A stretch of DNA of 64,000 bases, from NCBI RefSeq assembly GCF_003182195.1, contig NZ_QGTM01000015.1:1-64000 (forward strand), in the 5' to 3' direction. The notes beneath the pieces are model-generated. The model was given only the letters and a program-made list of their open reading frames with translations. It had not been told where the DNA came from and did no database searches. Positions 7,404-17,300 of the stretch are shown in pieces. The translations under genes and the position numbers were made by a program. This DNA comes from Halomonas sp. A11-A (GTDB taxonomy: Bacteria; Pseudomonadota; Gammaproteobacteria; Pseudomonadales; Halomonadaceae). Every line of letters starts with the position of its first letter. Within the stretch, counting starts at the first letter, position 1.

Positions 7404-7838
7404 ATGGAGAGACACCACCCGCGCCGCTGGCTGGCCGCTTTCGTGCTATTCCCTTGCCTCGCAGGCCCTGCACTTGCCGAGCCAGCTATCGAGGTCTTTA
7501 CCACTGCCGGGGCGCCGGCAGTCAATGTGCCCTCGGGCGTGGCGGTGATCGAACTCGATGCCTCCGGTCGCCTGGATGCCGAGCTGTCGCAAGATCTTCC
7601 TGCTGATCCCGAACTCGCGGAGGCCATGATGCGTGAGCGCATGGCGACGCCTGAGTGGCAGGAGACGGCCGACCGCTATGCCGATAGCTATCTCGGGCTG
7701 GCCAGGGCCTGGCAGCTGGGTATCGAGAAAGTCCCTGCCGTGGTGATCGATGGCCGCTACGTGATCTACGGCCAGCCTGATGTGGCGGCGGTGCTGAGAG
7801 AAGCCGAGCGGTTAATGGGACAGGGGGGCCGCCGATGA
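7404..7838 (+). CDS. ICE protein TIGR03757 (DsbC-like thioredoxin fold, DUF1525)
   Basis: A 144-residue exported protein of ICEclc/PFGI-1-type transfer operons. Start at ATG 7404 with GGAG at 7392-7395. A signal peptide ends near GPALAEP (residue 25). The mature protein begins EVFTTAGAPA and has the KVPAVVIDGRYVIYG segment typical of a thioredoxin-like cis-proline region, but no CXXC motif is present, as usual for this family. It overlaps the next gene by 4 nt (ATGA). Its exact role in pore assembly is not known. Confidence 0.85.
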   Translation: MERHHPRRWLAAFVLFPCLAGPALAEPAIEVFTTAGAPAVNVPSGVAVIELDASGRLDAELSQDLPADPELAEAMMRERMATPEWQETADRYADSYLGLARAWQLGIEKVPAVVIDGRYVIYGQPDVAAVLREAERLMGQGGRR

Positions 7839-8785
7839 GGCCCTTCAAGACCGTGGTGGCCGTGCTGGGCGGTGCGCTGCTGAGTCTGGGCGTAGTGGAG
7901 CGGCCTGCCCAGGCGCTGACGACGCCGCAGATCGTTGCCTCGTCGCTATCTACCCAGTGCCTGGACTATCAGGTCATCGGCATCTGCGTCTGGCTCAACT
8001 GCTCCTGGTCGGGCTGCTCGATCCGCACTTCGGTGCAGGTGCGCCACTATATCCCCGAGCTGGTGGTCTCCAGCTACGAGAACACCGGCGACAACCCCTG
8101 GTGGGAGGTAGCGGCGCTGTCGCCGCCGCTGGGCGAGGCGCTGGCTGGTGGGCAGAGTACGTCCGATGCCAACCGGGCTCAGCACGAGCACCTGCGCTTC
8201 AAGAACGTGGACGCCATCGGCCATCCGGCCGGCAAGGCCTTCAGCAGCTTCGCCAGCGCCTTCGGCATGACCTGCGCCGGGGCAGCGACGCCTTTTCAGC
8301 CCTACCACCTCTCGACCCTGGACGTCCTAGCGTGGCGCAGCGGCATTCCCGAGTCGCTCTACCCGGAGGCGCTGACGCCCGGCGTGCGTGAGCTGGGCCA
8401 GCCCGGCGACCTGTGGGGCAACATCTACCCGCGTAGCGGCTTTCTGACCCAGGTACACGACTACAAGACCGCGGCGACCACCGCCCAGCGCTCCGCCGAT
8501 GTCGTCACCCGCCCCGGGCAGCCCCACGTCTACACGCCGCTGGTGGCCGCCAGCCGCGACGGCTATTGGCCGCCCGGGCCGGTCAAGGAGGGCGATGCCT
8601 CCACCCATCGCTGGCAGCGCCTGACCCCCAATATGAGCAACGCCTGCCGAGTGTGGCCGGACCGCGGCGTCACCGACACCTACGCCGACCGCCTGGACGC
8701 GGGCGGTGACTACGCCTGGTCGCTGTGGCGTCCCTATCGCTGCTGCCAGCGCCGCGGCCAGACCCTGCTCTACGCCGTCCCCTGA
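7835..8785 (+). CDS. ICE conjugative transfer protein TIGR03756 (TraU-like)
   Basis: A 316-residue periplasmic protein with a signal peptide (about residues 1-28, ending PAQA). The cysteine-rich start QCLDYQVIGICVWLNC is characteristic of the TraU-like family needed for mating-pore assembly. Further cysteines near the end (PYRCCQRRGQ) suggest disulfides, possibly formed with help from the DsbC-like protein encoded immediately upstream. Start overlaps the previous stop. Confidence 0.85.
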   Translation: MRPFKTVVAVLGGALLSLGVVERPAQALTTPQIVASSLSTQCLDYQVIGICVWLNCSWSGCSIRTSVQVRHYIPELVVSSYENTGDNPWWEVAALSPPLGEALAGGQSTSDANRAQHEHLRFKNVDAIGHPAGKAFSSFASAFGMTCAGAATPFQPYHLSTLDVLAWRSGIPESLYPEALTPGVRELGQPGDLWGNIYPRSGFLTQVHDYKTAATTAQRSADVVTRPGQPHVYTPLVAASRDGYWPPGPVKEGDASTHRWQRLTPNMSNACRVWPDRGVTDTYADRLDAGGDYAWSLWRPYRCCQRRGQTLLYAVP

Positions 8786-8798
8786 AGGAGAGAAGTCG

Positions 8799-10283
8799 AT
8801 GAAAGGATCTCGCACGCGACGCTTCACCCTCACGCCGCTGGCCGGCGCCCTGGTGGCGGGGCTGCTGTCTACCCATGCTGCCCAGGCTCAGGCGCAATCC
8901 GCCGATGCCCTTTACTACCAGATCGGCGGCGCCTCGCCTTTTAGCGTCTCCGCCGGACGGGGCTACAACCCCAACAGCCGTGGAATCGGCATTAGCTGGA
9001 ACATGAATGCCACCTGCGGCAACTTCGATATCGGCGCCACAGTCTCCAACCAGCTCAACGGCATCACCAACGGCTTCCAGAACCTGATGGGGACGGTGGT
9101 TCAGAACGCCCAGAGTGCCGTGGCCTCGTTGCCTGCCATGGTCATCCAGCGGGCCAACCCGGGTCTCTATGACCTGCTAAGCAACGGCGTGCTGCAGGGG
9201 CGGGTGGACTTCGACCGCGCCTCCATGTCCTGCCGCCAGATGTCCGAGCGCATGGCCGACATGGTCACCGGGCAGGGGTGGCAGCAGATGGCCGCGGCCG
9301 AGAGCTGGCAGAGCGCGGCGCAGTCCAACGCCGACGTGGTCTCGGCCCAGGAGCAGGTCGACCAGTCTGGCGGCAACCAGGGCGTGACCTGGGTGGGTGG
9401 CCAGCGTCGCGGAGGCAGCGGCCAGGAGCCGATTCGGGTGGTCGAGGACACTGCACGCGCTGGCTACAACCTGCTGCACGGCCGTGACGACACCACCAGC
9501 ACGGCCCCCATTGCCGGGGGCGGTGGCGGCTGGGGATCGGTGGCCACCAACGAGGGCTCCTGGATTGGCGGCGGTGGGCTGGCCGGCGCTTCCGGTGGGA
9601 GCGGTGGCGGCGCAGGGTCAGGCAGCGGGGCAGGAAGCTGCCTGGGCGGCATGTGCACGGTCTGGCAGAGCCCGGAGGAGGCCGCCGAGTGGACCCAGAC
9701 GGTAATCGGCGAGCAGTCGATTCGCACCTGCGACGGCTGCGAGCGCAGCGAGACCCGGGCCGGCAGTGGCCTGGTGCGCGAGCTGGAGCGTGAGCAGCAG
9801 GAGGTCTATGAGCTGCTTCAGGGGCTGGTCGACGGCAGCGAGCCGCTGACCCCGGAGAACCTGCGCCAGGTCTCCGCCGGCGACGGCCTGACCGTCTCCC
9901 GCGGAGTGATCGAGTCGCTGCGCAGCGACCCCGAGGCCTCGCTGCTGATCCACCGCCTGAGCGGTGAGATGGCCCTGGCCAGAACCCTGACCAAGGCGCT
10001 GTGGGCGCGCCGGCTGCTGCTGGCCGGCAGCAGCGACCCGGGCATCGCCGACAACGAGCAGGGCGTGACGGCGCTGGATCGCAAGCTGGTGGCCCTGGAT
10101 CGGGATATCGAGTCGCTGCGCTCGGAGATGGAGATCCGCCAGGCGCTGGGCAACAGCGCTGCCGGCATCGCCCTGGAGCGGGCCGCCCGGCGCAGCCAGA
10201 GCGCCTCGCAGGGCGAGACCTTCCGCCCGGATGCGGCCCTGGACGGTCGCGGCCGCCCAGCCGGCGAGGAGGATGGTGACTGA
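8799..10283 (+). CDS. ICE conjugative transfer protein TIGR03755 (TraH-like)
   Basis: A 494-residue exported protein; start at ATG 8799 behind AAGGAGAGAAG. The signal peptide ends around THAAQAQA. The N-terminal domain (YYQIGGASPFSVSAGRGYN, then ISWNMNATCGNFD) matches the TIGR03755 family, which is thought to act in pore assembly like TraH. A glycine/serine-rich linker sits near residues 260-285, followed by a short CxxC region (TCDGCERSE) and a long helical C-terminus. The stop overlaps the next ATG. Confidence 0.82.
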   Translation: MKGSRTRRFTLTPLAGALVAGLLSTHAAQAQAQSADALYYQIGGASPFSVSAGRGYNPNSRGIGISWNMNATCGNFDIGATVSNQLNGITNGFQNLMGTVVQNAQSAVASLPAMVIQRANPGLYDLLSNGVLQGRVDFDRASMSCRQMSERMADMVTGQGWQQMAAAESWQSAAQSNADVVSAQEQVDQSGGNQGVTWVGGQRRGGSGQEPIRVVEDTARAGYNLLHGRDDTTSTAPIAGGGGGWGSVATNEGSWIGGGGLAGASGGSGGGAGSGSGAGSCLGGMCTVWQSPEEAAEWTQTVIGEQSIRTCDGCERSETRAGSGLVRELEREQQEVYELLQGLVDGSEPLTPENLRQVSAGDGLTVSRGVIESLRSDPEASLLIHRLSGEMALARTLTKALWARRLLLAGSSDPGIADNEQGVTALDRKLVALDRDIESLRSEMEIRQALGNSAAGIALERAARRSQSASQGETFRPDAALDGRGRPAGEEDGD

Positions 10284-10663
10284 TGGCCCCACGTGTTTTC
10301 TCCTGGCTGAATCCGGCCCGCTGGCCATCGCTGCTGCTCGCCATGGCGGTGCTGGTCGTCATGTTCCTGCTGAGCGGCGCCATTCTCGCCGTCAGCGTGC
10401 GGCTGCTGGGCGGGCTCGAGGCCCACCATAGCGCCTGGCAGGCCGCCTGGCCGTGGCTGCTGGCCTGGCGGCTGAGCCTCTACGCCGCGCTGGCCTTGGT
10501 CTGGTGGCGCAGGGTGCGCCCCCTGGCGGTGGCGCGGCTACGCCGAGATCGCGACGATGGGCAGCAGGCGCTCGCCAAGCTGCGGCGGCTCGAGCTGATG
10601 GCTCTGGGCATCCTCGTCCTGCTGGAGGTCACCAACCTGATCAACCAGTTGGGAGGTGCCTGA
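10283..10663 (+). CDS. Small ICE membrane protein, conserved in transfer operons
   Basis: A 126-residue protein with three probable membrane helices (about residues 15-42, 53-72 and 104-120) and a basic cytoplasmic loop RRVRPLAVARLRRDRDD. It overlaps both neighbours by one base (TGATG junctions), so it is translationally coupled between TIGR03755 and the TraG-like gene, the position a small membrane protein holds in related ICEs. No biochemical function is known to me. Confidence 0.75.
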   Translation: MAPRVFSWLNPARWPSLLLAMAVLVVMFLLSGAILAVSVRLLGGLEAHHSAWQAAWPWLLAWRLSLYAALALVWWRRVRPLAVARLRRDRDDGQQALAKLRRLELMALGILVLLEVTNLINQLGGA

Positions 10664-12207
10664 TGGGGGGCCTGCTGACCGCGCCGCTGGTGGTGTTCGA
10701 CTACTTCGCCAACGCCATGACGCTGCTGGGCTGGATCATCAACAACGCCATCTGGAACGTCATGGTCGGCACCGGCATCGCCGCGGTGCCGTTCATCACC
10801 CTGGTGCTCTCCGAGTGGTTCAAGGCCCGCCAGGAGGGCGATGAGGCGGGGACCAAGGGCATCCTCACGGTCAACCGCATCGAGACCCGGCTCTACGCCA
10901 TGATCCTGGCCTACGCCTTCACCTGCCTGCCGCTGCTGCAGGTCCAGCTGGCCACCGCCGATATCGACGAGAGCCGCTCGCTGGAGTGCGGCACTCGACA
11001 GTTCGCCTCGGGCGGCTGGTCCGAGGGGGCGTTCGGTGCGACCGAGAGCTCGATCGGTGGCCAGCAGGCCAGGATTCCGCTGTGGTGGGCGGGGGTGCAT
11101 GCGGTGTCCCACGGGCTCACCGCCGCGGCGATTCACGCCATTCCCTGCTCGACGGACTTCGAGTCCATCCGCATGGAGCTGGACCTGCACAGCGTTGAAG
11201 ACCCGGGGCTGCAACAGGAGGTCGGCGAGTTTCAGCGCCAGTGCTTCGGACCGGCGCGCAACCGGCTGCTGCAGGAGGGCGGTACCATCGAGGCGACCCG
11301 CGCCGTGGACGTGGACTGGATCGGCTCGAACTACTTCCAGACCACGCCCGGCTACTACGACAGCTTCTACGCCGGGCGGCCCATCGCCGGCTTCCCCTAC
11401 GATGCCGACCGGGACGTCTCCCGGCCCAACACCGGCCCGGGGATGCCGGGCTACCCCTCCTGCCGGGAGTGGTGGTCCGCCGAGAGCGTTGGCCTGCGGG
11501 CCCGGCTGCACGAGGAGGTAAGCCCCGGGTTCTGGGACGACTTTCGCAGTGTCTTCACCAGCAGCGACGCCGAGGACTACGTGATCCGGCGCCTGGTCAG
11601 CCCTCGCTCGGGTGCGGCCAGCGGCAACCTGGATCAGGCGGTGGTGGGCTTTCGTGGGCTGGACGGCGGCGGCTTCTGGGATGCCACCGTGACCGCCGGC
11701 GCCATGGTGGGCGGCACCCTGTCGATCCTGCCCTTCCAGGCCGGCATGGACATGCTCAAGCAGGCGCTGCCCATGGTGCAGGGCATCCTGGTGATGGCCA
11801 TCATCATCTGCCTGCCCTTCGTGATGGTCATCTCCAGCTACAGCTTCAAGGTTGCCGGCATGGCCACCTTCGGGCTCTTCGCCATGTGGTTCCTAACCTT
11901 CTGGTGGGAGCTCGCCCGCTGGATCAACGCCAACCTGGTGGATCTGCTCTACCGCAGCGATGCCGCCAAGCTGAGCTGGCTCTCCGCCGCCAATAACCTC
12001 TACGACCGCATGGTGCTGCAGTTCGTGGAGGGGATGATGTTCCTGGTGCTGCCGACGATCTGGGTGGCGGTGCTGGGATGGGCAGGCCTGAAGTCTGGTG
12101 CTGCTGTGGCCAAGGGCATCGGCGACGGCGGTAATCCATCACGACAGTCGGGAGAGAAAGGCGGCGGGCAGATGCAGTCTTCGGGTTCTGGAGGGAGGCT
12201 CAAGTGA
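10663..12207 (+). CDS. TraG N-terminal-type conjugal transfer membrane protein
   Basis: A 514-residue inner-membrane protein starting at ATG 10663, which overlaps the previous TGA. N-terminal membrane helices (residues about 18-50 and 80-100), a long periplasmic part rich in tryptophan and cysteine, and a C-terminal cluster of helices (about 355-470, VQGILVMAIIICLPFVMVIS) match the TraG_N family. In F plasmids TraG acts in pilus assembly and mating-pair stabilisation. This is the last transfer gene in the window; the relaxase that often follows is absent. Confidence 0.82.
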   Translation: MGGLLTAPLVVFDYFANAMTLLGWIINNAIWNVMVGTGIAAVPFITLVLSEWFKARQEGDEAGTKGILTVNRIETRLYAMILAYAFTCLPLLQVQLATADIDESRSLECGTRQFASGGWSEGAFGATESSIGGQQARIPLWWAGVHAVSHGLTAAAIHAIPCSTDFESIRMELDLHSVEDPGLQQEVGEFQRQCFGPARNRLLQEGGTIEATRAVDVDWIGSNYFQTTPGYYDSFYAGRPIAGFPYDADRDVSRPNTGPGMPGYPSCREWWSAESVGLRARLHEEVSPGFWDDFRSVFTSSDAEDYVIRRLVSPRSGAASGNLDQAVVGFRGLDGGGFWDATVTAGAMVGGTLSILPFQAGMDMLKQALPMVQGILVMAIIICLPFVMVISSYSFKVAGMATFGLFAMWFLTFWWELARWINANLVDLLYRSDAAKLSWLSAANNLYDRMVLQFVEGMMFLVLPTIWVAVLGWAGLKSGAAVAKGIGDGGNPSRQSGEKGGGQMQSSGSGGRLK

Positions 12208-12213
12208 TGGGAG

Positions 12214-12234
12214 CGAGCCAGCTCAGCTGGCTCG
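12214..12234. terminator. Hairpin between convergent traG-like and orphan genes
   Basis: CGAGCCAG at 12214-12221 and CTGGCTCG at 12227-12234 form an 8-bp GC-rich stem with a 5-base loop between two convergent genes. There is no T tract on either side, so termination is plausible but not certain. Confidence 0.4.
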
Positions 12235-12236
12235 GC

Positions 12237-12626
12237 TCAGTACATCCACTCGCCATCCTGATCGTAGACGGTGCCATAGCCGTCATCGTTGAGACTAGCT
12301 GAGGCTTCTTGGGCTGTTTCGTCATCCATACTGGCCGATAGCCCCTGAGCTACACCCCCAGCCACTACTGCCGCTCCTCCGGCCACCCTGCCGGCTCCAC
12401 GGGCGATGCGCCTCCACCCCTCCTGGGTAGTGGCCGTTTGGGCGGTGGACTTGGCCACGCCCGCGGCAGAGTCGCGCAGCACGCTCAGCGACTCTATCGT
12501 ACTCGCCTGGGTGTGCCAGCCATCGGACCAGCCATCCTGCTGCACACCGTCGAGAGCCTTCCGAGCTTTCCAAGCTGCCTGGCGGCCAGCGCTGGCGGCT
12601 TGGTTGAGAAGTGATTTCAGCGCCAT
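12237..12626 (-). CDS. Hypothetical Ala/Gly-rich protein at the ICE transfer end
   Basis: A 129-residue protein with GGGAGG ahead of ATG 12626. It is mainly helical with a central Ala/Gly-rich amphipathic or weakly hydrophobic stretch (GAGRVAGGAAVVAGGVAQG, residues about 77-95) and an acidic C-terminus ending YDQDGEWMY. No family recognised. The opposite orientation to the transfer operon suggests a separate cargo gene. A small membrane-associated protein is possible. Confidence 0.55.
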   Translation of the reverse strand: MALKSLLNQAASAGRQAAWKARKALDGVQQDGWSDGWHTQASTIESLSVLRDSAAGVAKSTAQTATTQEGWRRIARGAGRVAGGAAVVAGGVAQGLSASMDDETAQEASASLNDDGYGTVYDQDGEWMY

Positions 12627-12659
12627 GGGCGTCCCTCCCTGGGTACATCAGCCTTCTAG

Positions 12660-12832
12660 CATAGACGCTTGAAGGGTGAGCCTCCACCGGGTGGAGCTCA
12701 CAAAGGCGCGAGGGCAAAGGCTGAAAGGCAAAAGGCCGGAAGGGAAGGGGGCTCAAGGGGAAGGGGCTTGCCCCGAAAGGCCGGGGAGGGTGCGGGCAAC
12801 AAAGGGAAAGGGCAAAGGGTTGCTGCCGGCGC
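12660..12832 (+). repeat. Purine-rich low-complexity tract
   Basis: Plus strand of the gap 12627-13019 is dominated by short G/A runs of the type AAGGGCAAAGG, GGAAGGGAAGGGGG, AAGGGGAAGGGG and AAAGGGAAAGGG. No gene with a start signal is seen. The bias is strand-specific and could form triplex or G-quadruplex structures; it may be slippage-derived. Confidence 0.6.
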
Positions 12833-13019
12833 TGGTCGCTTCTCACCTTACCGTAGCGCCGCCTGCTTGAAGCGGCGCTGCAGAAAGAAACAGCAGCTTT
12901 TGCAGAAAGCCTCCTACCTAAATCACTGATTCTGCTGTTTTTGCACTATGCGCTTCCCCTGCGTCGGCGCACCTGTGCAGAATGAAGCGCTGTCTGCATC
13001 TACCGACAAGGAGGTCGCC

Positions 13020-14249
13020 GTGGGATTTCGCTTCCAGCGCCGCATCACCCTCGCGCCGGGTATCCGTCTCAATCTAAGCAAGCGGGGCCTCGGGCTTTCG
13101 GTGGGCCCGCGAGGCGCGAGCCTCAGCGTGGGGCCAAGGGGCGTTCACGGCCACGCGGGCATTCCCGGCACCGGGCTGGCCTATCGCCAGAAGCTCAACG
13201 CCCGGGGCCGTTCTGCCGGGCGCGGGAGCAGCGGCGCCGGCCGCGCAAGCCCCGCGGCGGGCCTGGAGGCGCTGCTGGCTCAGGGCGAGTCGCTGCCTAT
13301 CCGGCTCGATATCGACGGTGATGGCGGCATCCATTACGCCCACGGTGACGGCACGCCCATGAGCGACGACGAGGCGCGGGTGCTGCGGCGGCATGCCGGG
13401 GAGTCTCTGCGCGAGCAGCTGGCACAGCACTGCGAGCGCCTCAATGCCGACCTGGATCGCCTGGGGCGGCTCCACGAGGAGACGCCCCATCCGGATATCA
13501 CCGGCTACGTCACCCGAGACTTCGCCGAGGCGCCGCCGGCGCCACCGGCGCTGCGTCAGCCCGCCTGGTGGCATCGGCTATGGCCGCCCGCCAGGCGGCG
13601 CGTTGAGGAGGAGAACCGGCGCCGACAAGCGGCCTTTGATCGGGCCTACCGGGACTGGGAGTGGCGCAAGGCGACGCACGACGAGGCTGAGTTCGCACGC
13701 CACCTTCGCGAGGCGGAGGGTGTGCTGCACGACCCGGACGCCATGGAGCAGACGCTGCGTGAACGCCTGGAGGAGATCGACTGGCCCCGTGAAACCGCCA
13801 TCGACTTCGACCTCGGCAGCGACGTCAGCACCATTGCCGTGGATATCGACCTCCCCTGTGAGGACGAGATGCCCGACCGCTACTGGACCATGCCTGCCAA
13901 GCAGATCAAGCTGACGCCTCGCCGGCTCAGCGACACCCGGCAGCGTGAGCTCTATCGAGATCACGTCCACGGCATCGCCTTTCGCGTGCTGGGCGCGGTG
14001 TTCGCACGCCTGCCCGCCGTGCAGGAGGCGAGAATCTCCGGCTATCGCCAGATCACCGACCCGGCCACCGGCGGTGAGCGCGACCAGTACCTGTTCAGCG
14101 TCAAGGTCACTCGCGAGCAGTGGAACAGGATCCACTTCGACAGGCTGGAGCAGGTGGATCCGGTAGCGGCCATGGAGGCCTTCACCCTGCGCCGCGACAT
14201 GACCAAGACCGGCATCTTCCGCGACATCGAGCCGTTCAAGCTGGTGTAG
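13020..14249 (+). CDS. DUF4236 domain protein
   Basis: A 409-residue protein. GTG 13020 is chosen because a perfect AAGGAGG lies at 13008-13014 and because the family starts exactly here ([20 protein letters not shown]); an in-frame upstream ATG adds residues unlike the family. DUF4236 occupies about residues 2-55 and includes [17 protein letters not shown]. The rest contains a coiled region and an EMPDRYW segment. DUF4236 proteins are common small cargo proteins of unknown function. It lies 130 bp before the defence-type operon on the same strand. Confidence 0.7.
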   Translation: MGFRFQRRITLAPGIRLNLSKRGLGLSVGPRGASLSVGPRGVHGHAGIPGTGLAYRQKLNARGRSAGRGSSGAGRASPAAGLEALLAQGESLPIRLDIDGDGGIHYAHGDGTPMSDDEARVLRRHAGESLREQLAQHCERLNADLDRLGRLHEETPHPDITGYVTRDFAEAPPAPPALRQPAWWHRLWPPARRRVEEENRRRQAAFDRAYRDWEWRKATHDEAEFARHLREAEGVLHDPDAMEQTLRERLEEIDWPRETAIDFDLGSDVSTIAVDIDLPCEDEMPDRYWTMPAKQIKLTPRRLSDTRQRELYRDHVHGIAFRVLGAVFARLPAVQEARISGYRQITDPATGGERDQYLFSVKVTREQWNRIHFDRLEQVDPVAAMEAFTLRRDMTKTGIFRDIEPFKLV

Positions 14250-14380
14250 CAACCGACTCTCAGTTCCCCTTACCCATCCGACGTGGCTGGCGTAACATTG
14301 CGTGCAAAGAGCCATAAACGAGCTGGCCAGGGCTCCAGGCCTCGTGGAGGCAGCTCTGGCGCCACTGCAGGGAGCAACCG

Positions 14381-17300
14381 ATGCGCGACGTTCTATCCAC
14401 CTGTCAGCCACGCCCCGAGATCCTGGCGGGCACCTTCAACCCCGAGATCTTCACCGCCAGCCTGAGCAAGGTGCTGGGTGACTATCGTAAGGGGGAAGCT
14501 CGCGAGGGAGCCGCTTCGCTTTACTCCGATCCGGTGGCCTTCTTCCGCGATGCCACGCACCCCACCCAGGGGCTGTGTACCATCCTGGACAACGCCCTGG
14601 CGCGGCTGACCAACGGTGACCTGTCGCGTCCAGCCATGCAGCGCCTCGATACTGCCTTCGGGGGCGGCAAGACCCACACACTCATCGCCTTGGCCCATGC
14701 CGCCATGCAGGGGCAGCCGCTGGCTGAGCACATGGCCGGCATCCTCGCGCCCGAGCGCTTGCCGGCGCCGGGCCAGGTGCAGGTGGTTGGCATCATCGGC
14801 GACACCGTGGATACGCTGCGTGAAACTGCCGGTGGCGCTGCGCCCAAACCGAATACCCTGTGGTGGATGATCGCCCAGCAGACGCTCTCCTCGGAGCAGC
14901 AGGCCTCGATTCAGTCGCGCCTGGACGATGCCTCGGCGCCGGCGTCGGATGAGTTCTTCGAGACGCTGTTCGGCGACCGACCGACGCTGATTATCATCGA
15001 CGAGATCGCCCAGTATCTCTCACGCATGGAGGCGGCCTTCCCTGGTGTAGGCGCCGAGCAGTCGGCGGCCTTCCTGATGTCGCTCTCCACCTATGCGGCA
15101 GGCAGGGCCAATGTCTCGGTGGTGCTGAGCCTGGCCTCGGCCACCAATGCCTTCGGCGACTTCAACAAGCTGATCCGCAAGCTGCAGTCCACCCACAGCA
15201 TGAGCTCGGCCGAGGCAGAGGCTGTAGTGCGCGAGGCGCAGCGCGGCGTGCTGGACGTGGTCAACCGAACCTCGGAGGCCACCACCCCGGTGCAGGAGGG
15301 GGATCTCTCTCGCATCATGGCCAAGCGCTTGTTTGTCTCCGTGGATCATGCGGCAGCCAGTGAAGTGGCCTCGGCATTTATCGAGACCTACCGCCAGGCT
15401 GGTACCGATCTTCCTGCCGGTGCCAATGACCCGCAGCTGCACGATCGTCTGGTGGCGCACTATCCGTTCCACCCCACGCTGATCGAGTTTCTCTCAGAGG
15501 AGCTGGCCCAGGTGGAGAGCTTCCAGGGCACCCGCGGCCTGCTGCGTACCCTGGCGCGCGCCGTGCGCCGTATCTGGGAGGCTAAGCTCGCCATCCCGCT
15601 GATCCAGACCGGTCATATCGATCTCTCGGACAGCACCATCCGCAATGAGCTGCTGGGCAAGACCGAGAACAGCGACCTCGTCCCCGTGCTGGACTCCGAT
15701 ATCAGCAAGGCTTCTGGCACCCAGGCCACCAGCCGCACCGTGGCCGGCGAGCTGGATGCCGCCAACCCTCATCCGGATGGCTACCCGGTGCATGAGTGGG
15801 CCTGGCGTGCGGTTTTCCTGCACAGCTTGATCGGCCGTGGAGGAGGCCTGCAGGACGAGAAGTTCGGTATCGACATCACCTCGGCGGTCTACGAGATGGC
15901 CTCGCCGGCCATCAAGCCCGCTACCGTGCGCTCGGCGCTGGAAACCATTGAGCGAGAGGCCAACTACCTGCGTGAGCGCAATGGGCGCCTCTACGCCGAT
16001 ACCGTGCCGACTCTCAACAACATTCTGCGCCGCATCGAGGGCAACGTCGCCCATGCCGAAGCGATGACGCGGGTCGAGCAGGTGGTGCGCAGCCTGATCA
16101 AGGGCTCCTCTGTGTTCGATGTTCACCCCAACATCGATAACAGCGAAGGCATCCCTGACAAGACCCCTAAGCCGCAGCTGGGCATCCTCGCCTTCGAGGT
16201 GGAAGAGATGGACCCGGCGCGCTTCATCGAGCGGCGCGGTGACGCGGTGCGTCAGTACCAGAACCAGGTCTTCCTGCTGGCCCCCAGCACCACTCATATC
16301 GCCGGCACTACCTGGACGGAATCGCGCACCCACCAGGAGCACCGCACCCGGCAGAACATCCTCACCCTGGCGCGCAAGGCCATCGCCGTGGAGCGCCTCA
16401 AGGAGAACCCCGAGAACTGGGGCGTCAGCCATGAGCAACTGCAGAAGGGTGAATTCAGGGAGCGGGCCGCCAAGAGCCCGGCCGAGCTGCGTACCGCCAT
16501 CGACGAAAGCTATCGCTTCCTGATTTACCCGGGCCGTGAGGGCGGCCGAGTCGTGGTCCGCGATCTCGGCAAGCGTGGTGCCGGCCCCACCGCGGGCGGC
16601 TCCGGCGGTATGCACCTGGAGGATGCCATCCTCAAGCAGCTGGCCGATGAGGGAGAGCTGATCACCGACGATCGCGCCTCCACGGCAGAAGCCATCACTC
16701 TGCTCGGCAAGCTGTTCTTCGATAGCCTCAAGCAGGTCAACGTCAGCGACTTGATCGAGCGCTTCGCGACTCGCCGGAACTGGCCGATCCTGCAGCGCCC
16801 CGCGCTGTTGGCCACCGTGCTGGTGGAAGGCGCCAAGCGCAGCAGCTGGTGCCTTGGCCATATGCCCGACAAGGACAGCCACAAGCCTGATCCGCTCTAC
16901 CATAAAGACAACCCGCCTCCGCTCACGGTAGAGCCTCTAGAGAAAGGTGGTGAAGGCTGGATCCTCTGCACCAAGGAGCATGCCAAGCAGCTTGGCTGGC
17001 TGGAGAGCATTGTCCGCGACCCCAACACCGTGGGTGCCTGGATACGTCAGGTGATCGATAGCCGCGATCAGGTCGATCTCGGCCAACTGCCACAGATCAT
17101 CGAGCAGGAGCACGACAAGGTCGATGCTCACGTCTACCAGCAGCAGTTGGAAAACCTCTTCGCCCAGCGGCAGCTGGTGGCCTACCCGCGGGAGGCCTTT
17201 AATGAAGAGGGTGATGCCGACCCCGACCAGGCGATGACCGGTGACAGCGTGCCGGTGGGCGGGGTCACCAGCGGCATCGTGGTGCCCTACCAGACGGCCC

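Noticed and set aside
12660-12832. Short frames through the purine-rich tract as genes
   Set aside because: Low-complexity translation (Lys/Gly/Arg/Glu) without start signals.
15494-16903. A 469-codon minus-strand frame under the DUF499 gene
   Set aside because: No ribosome site or recognisable domain; composition typical of antisense frames in GC-rich genes.
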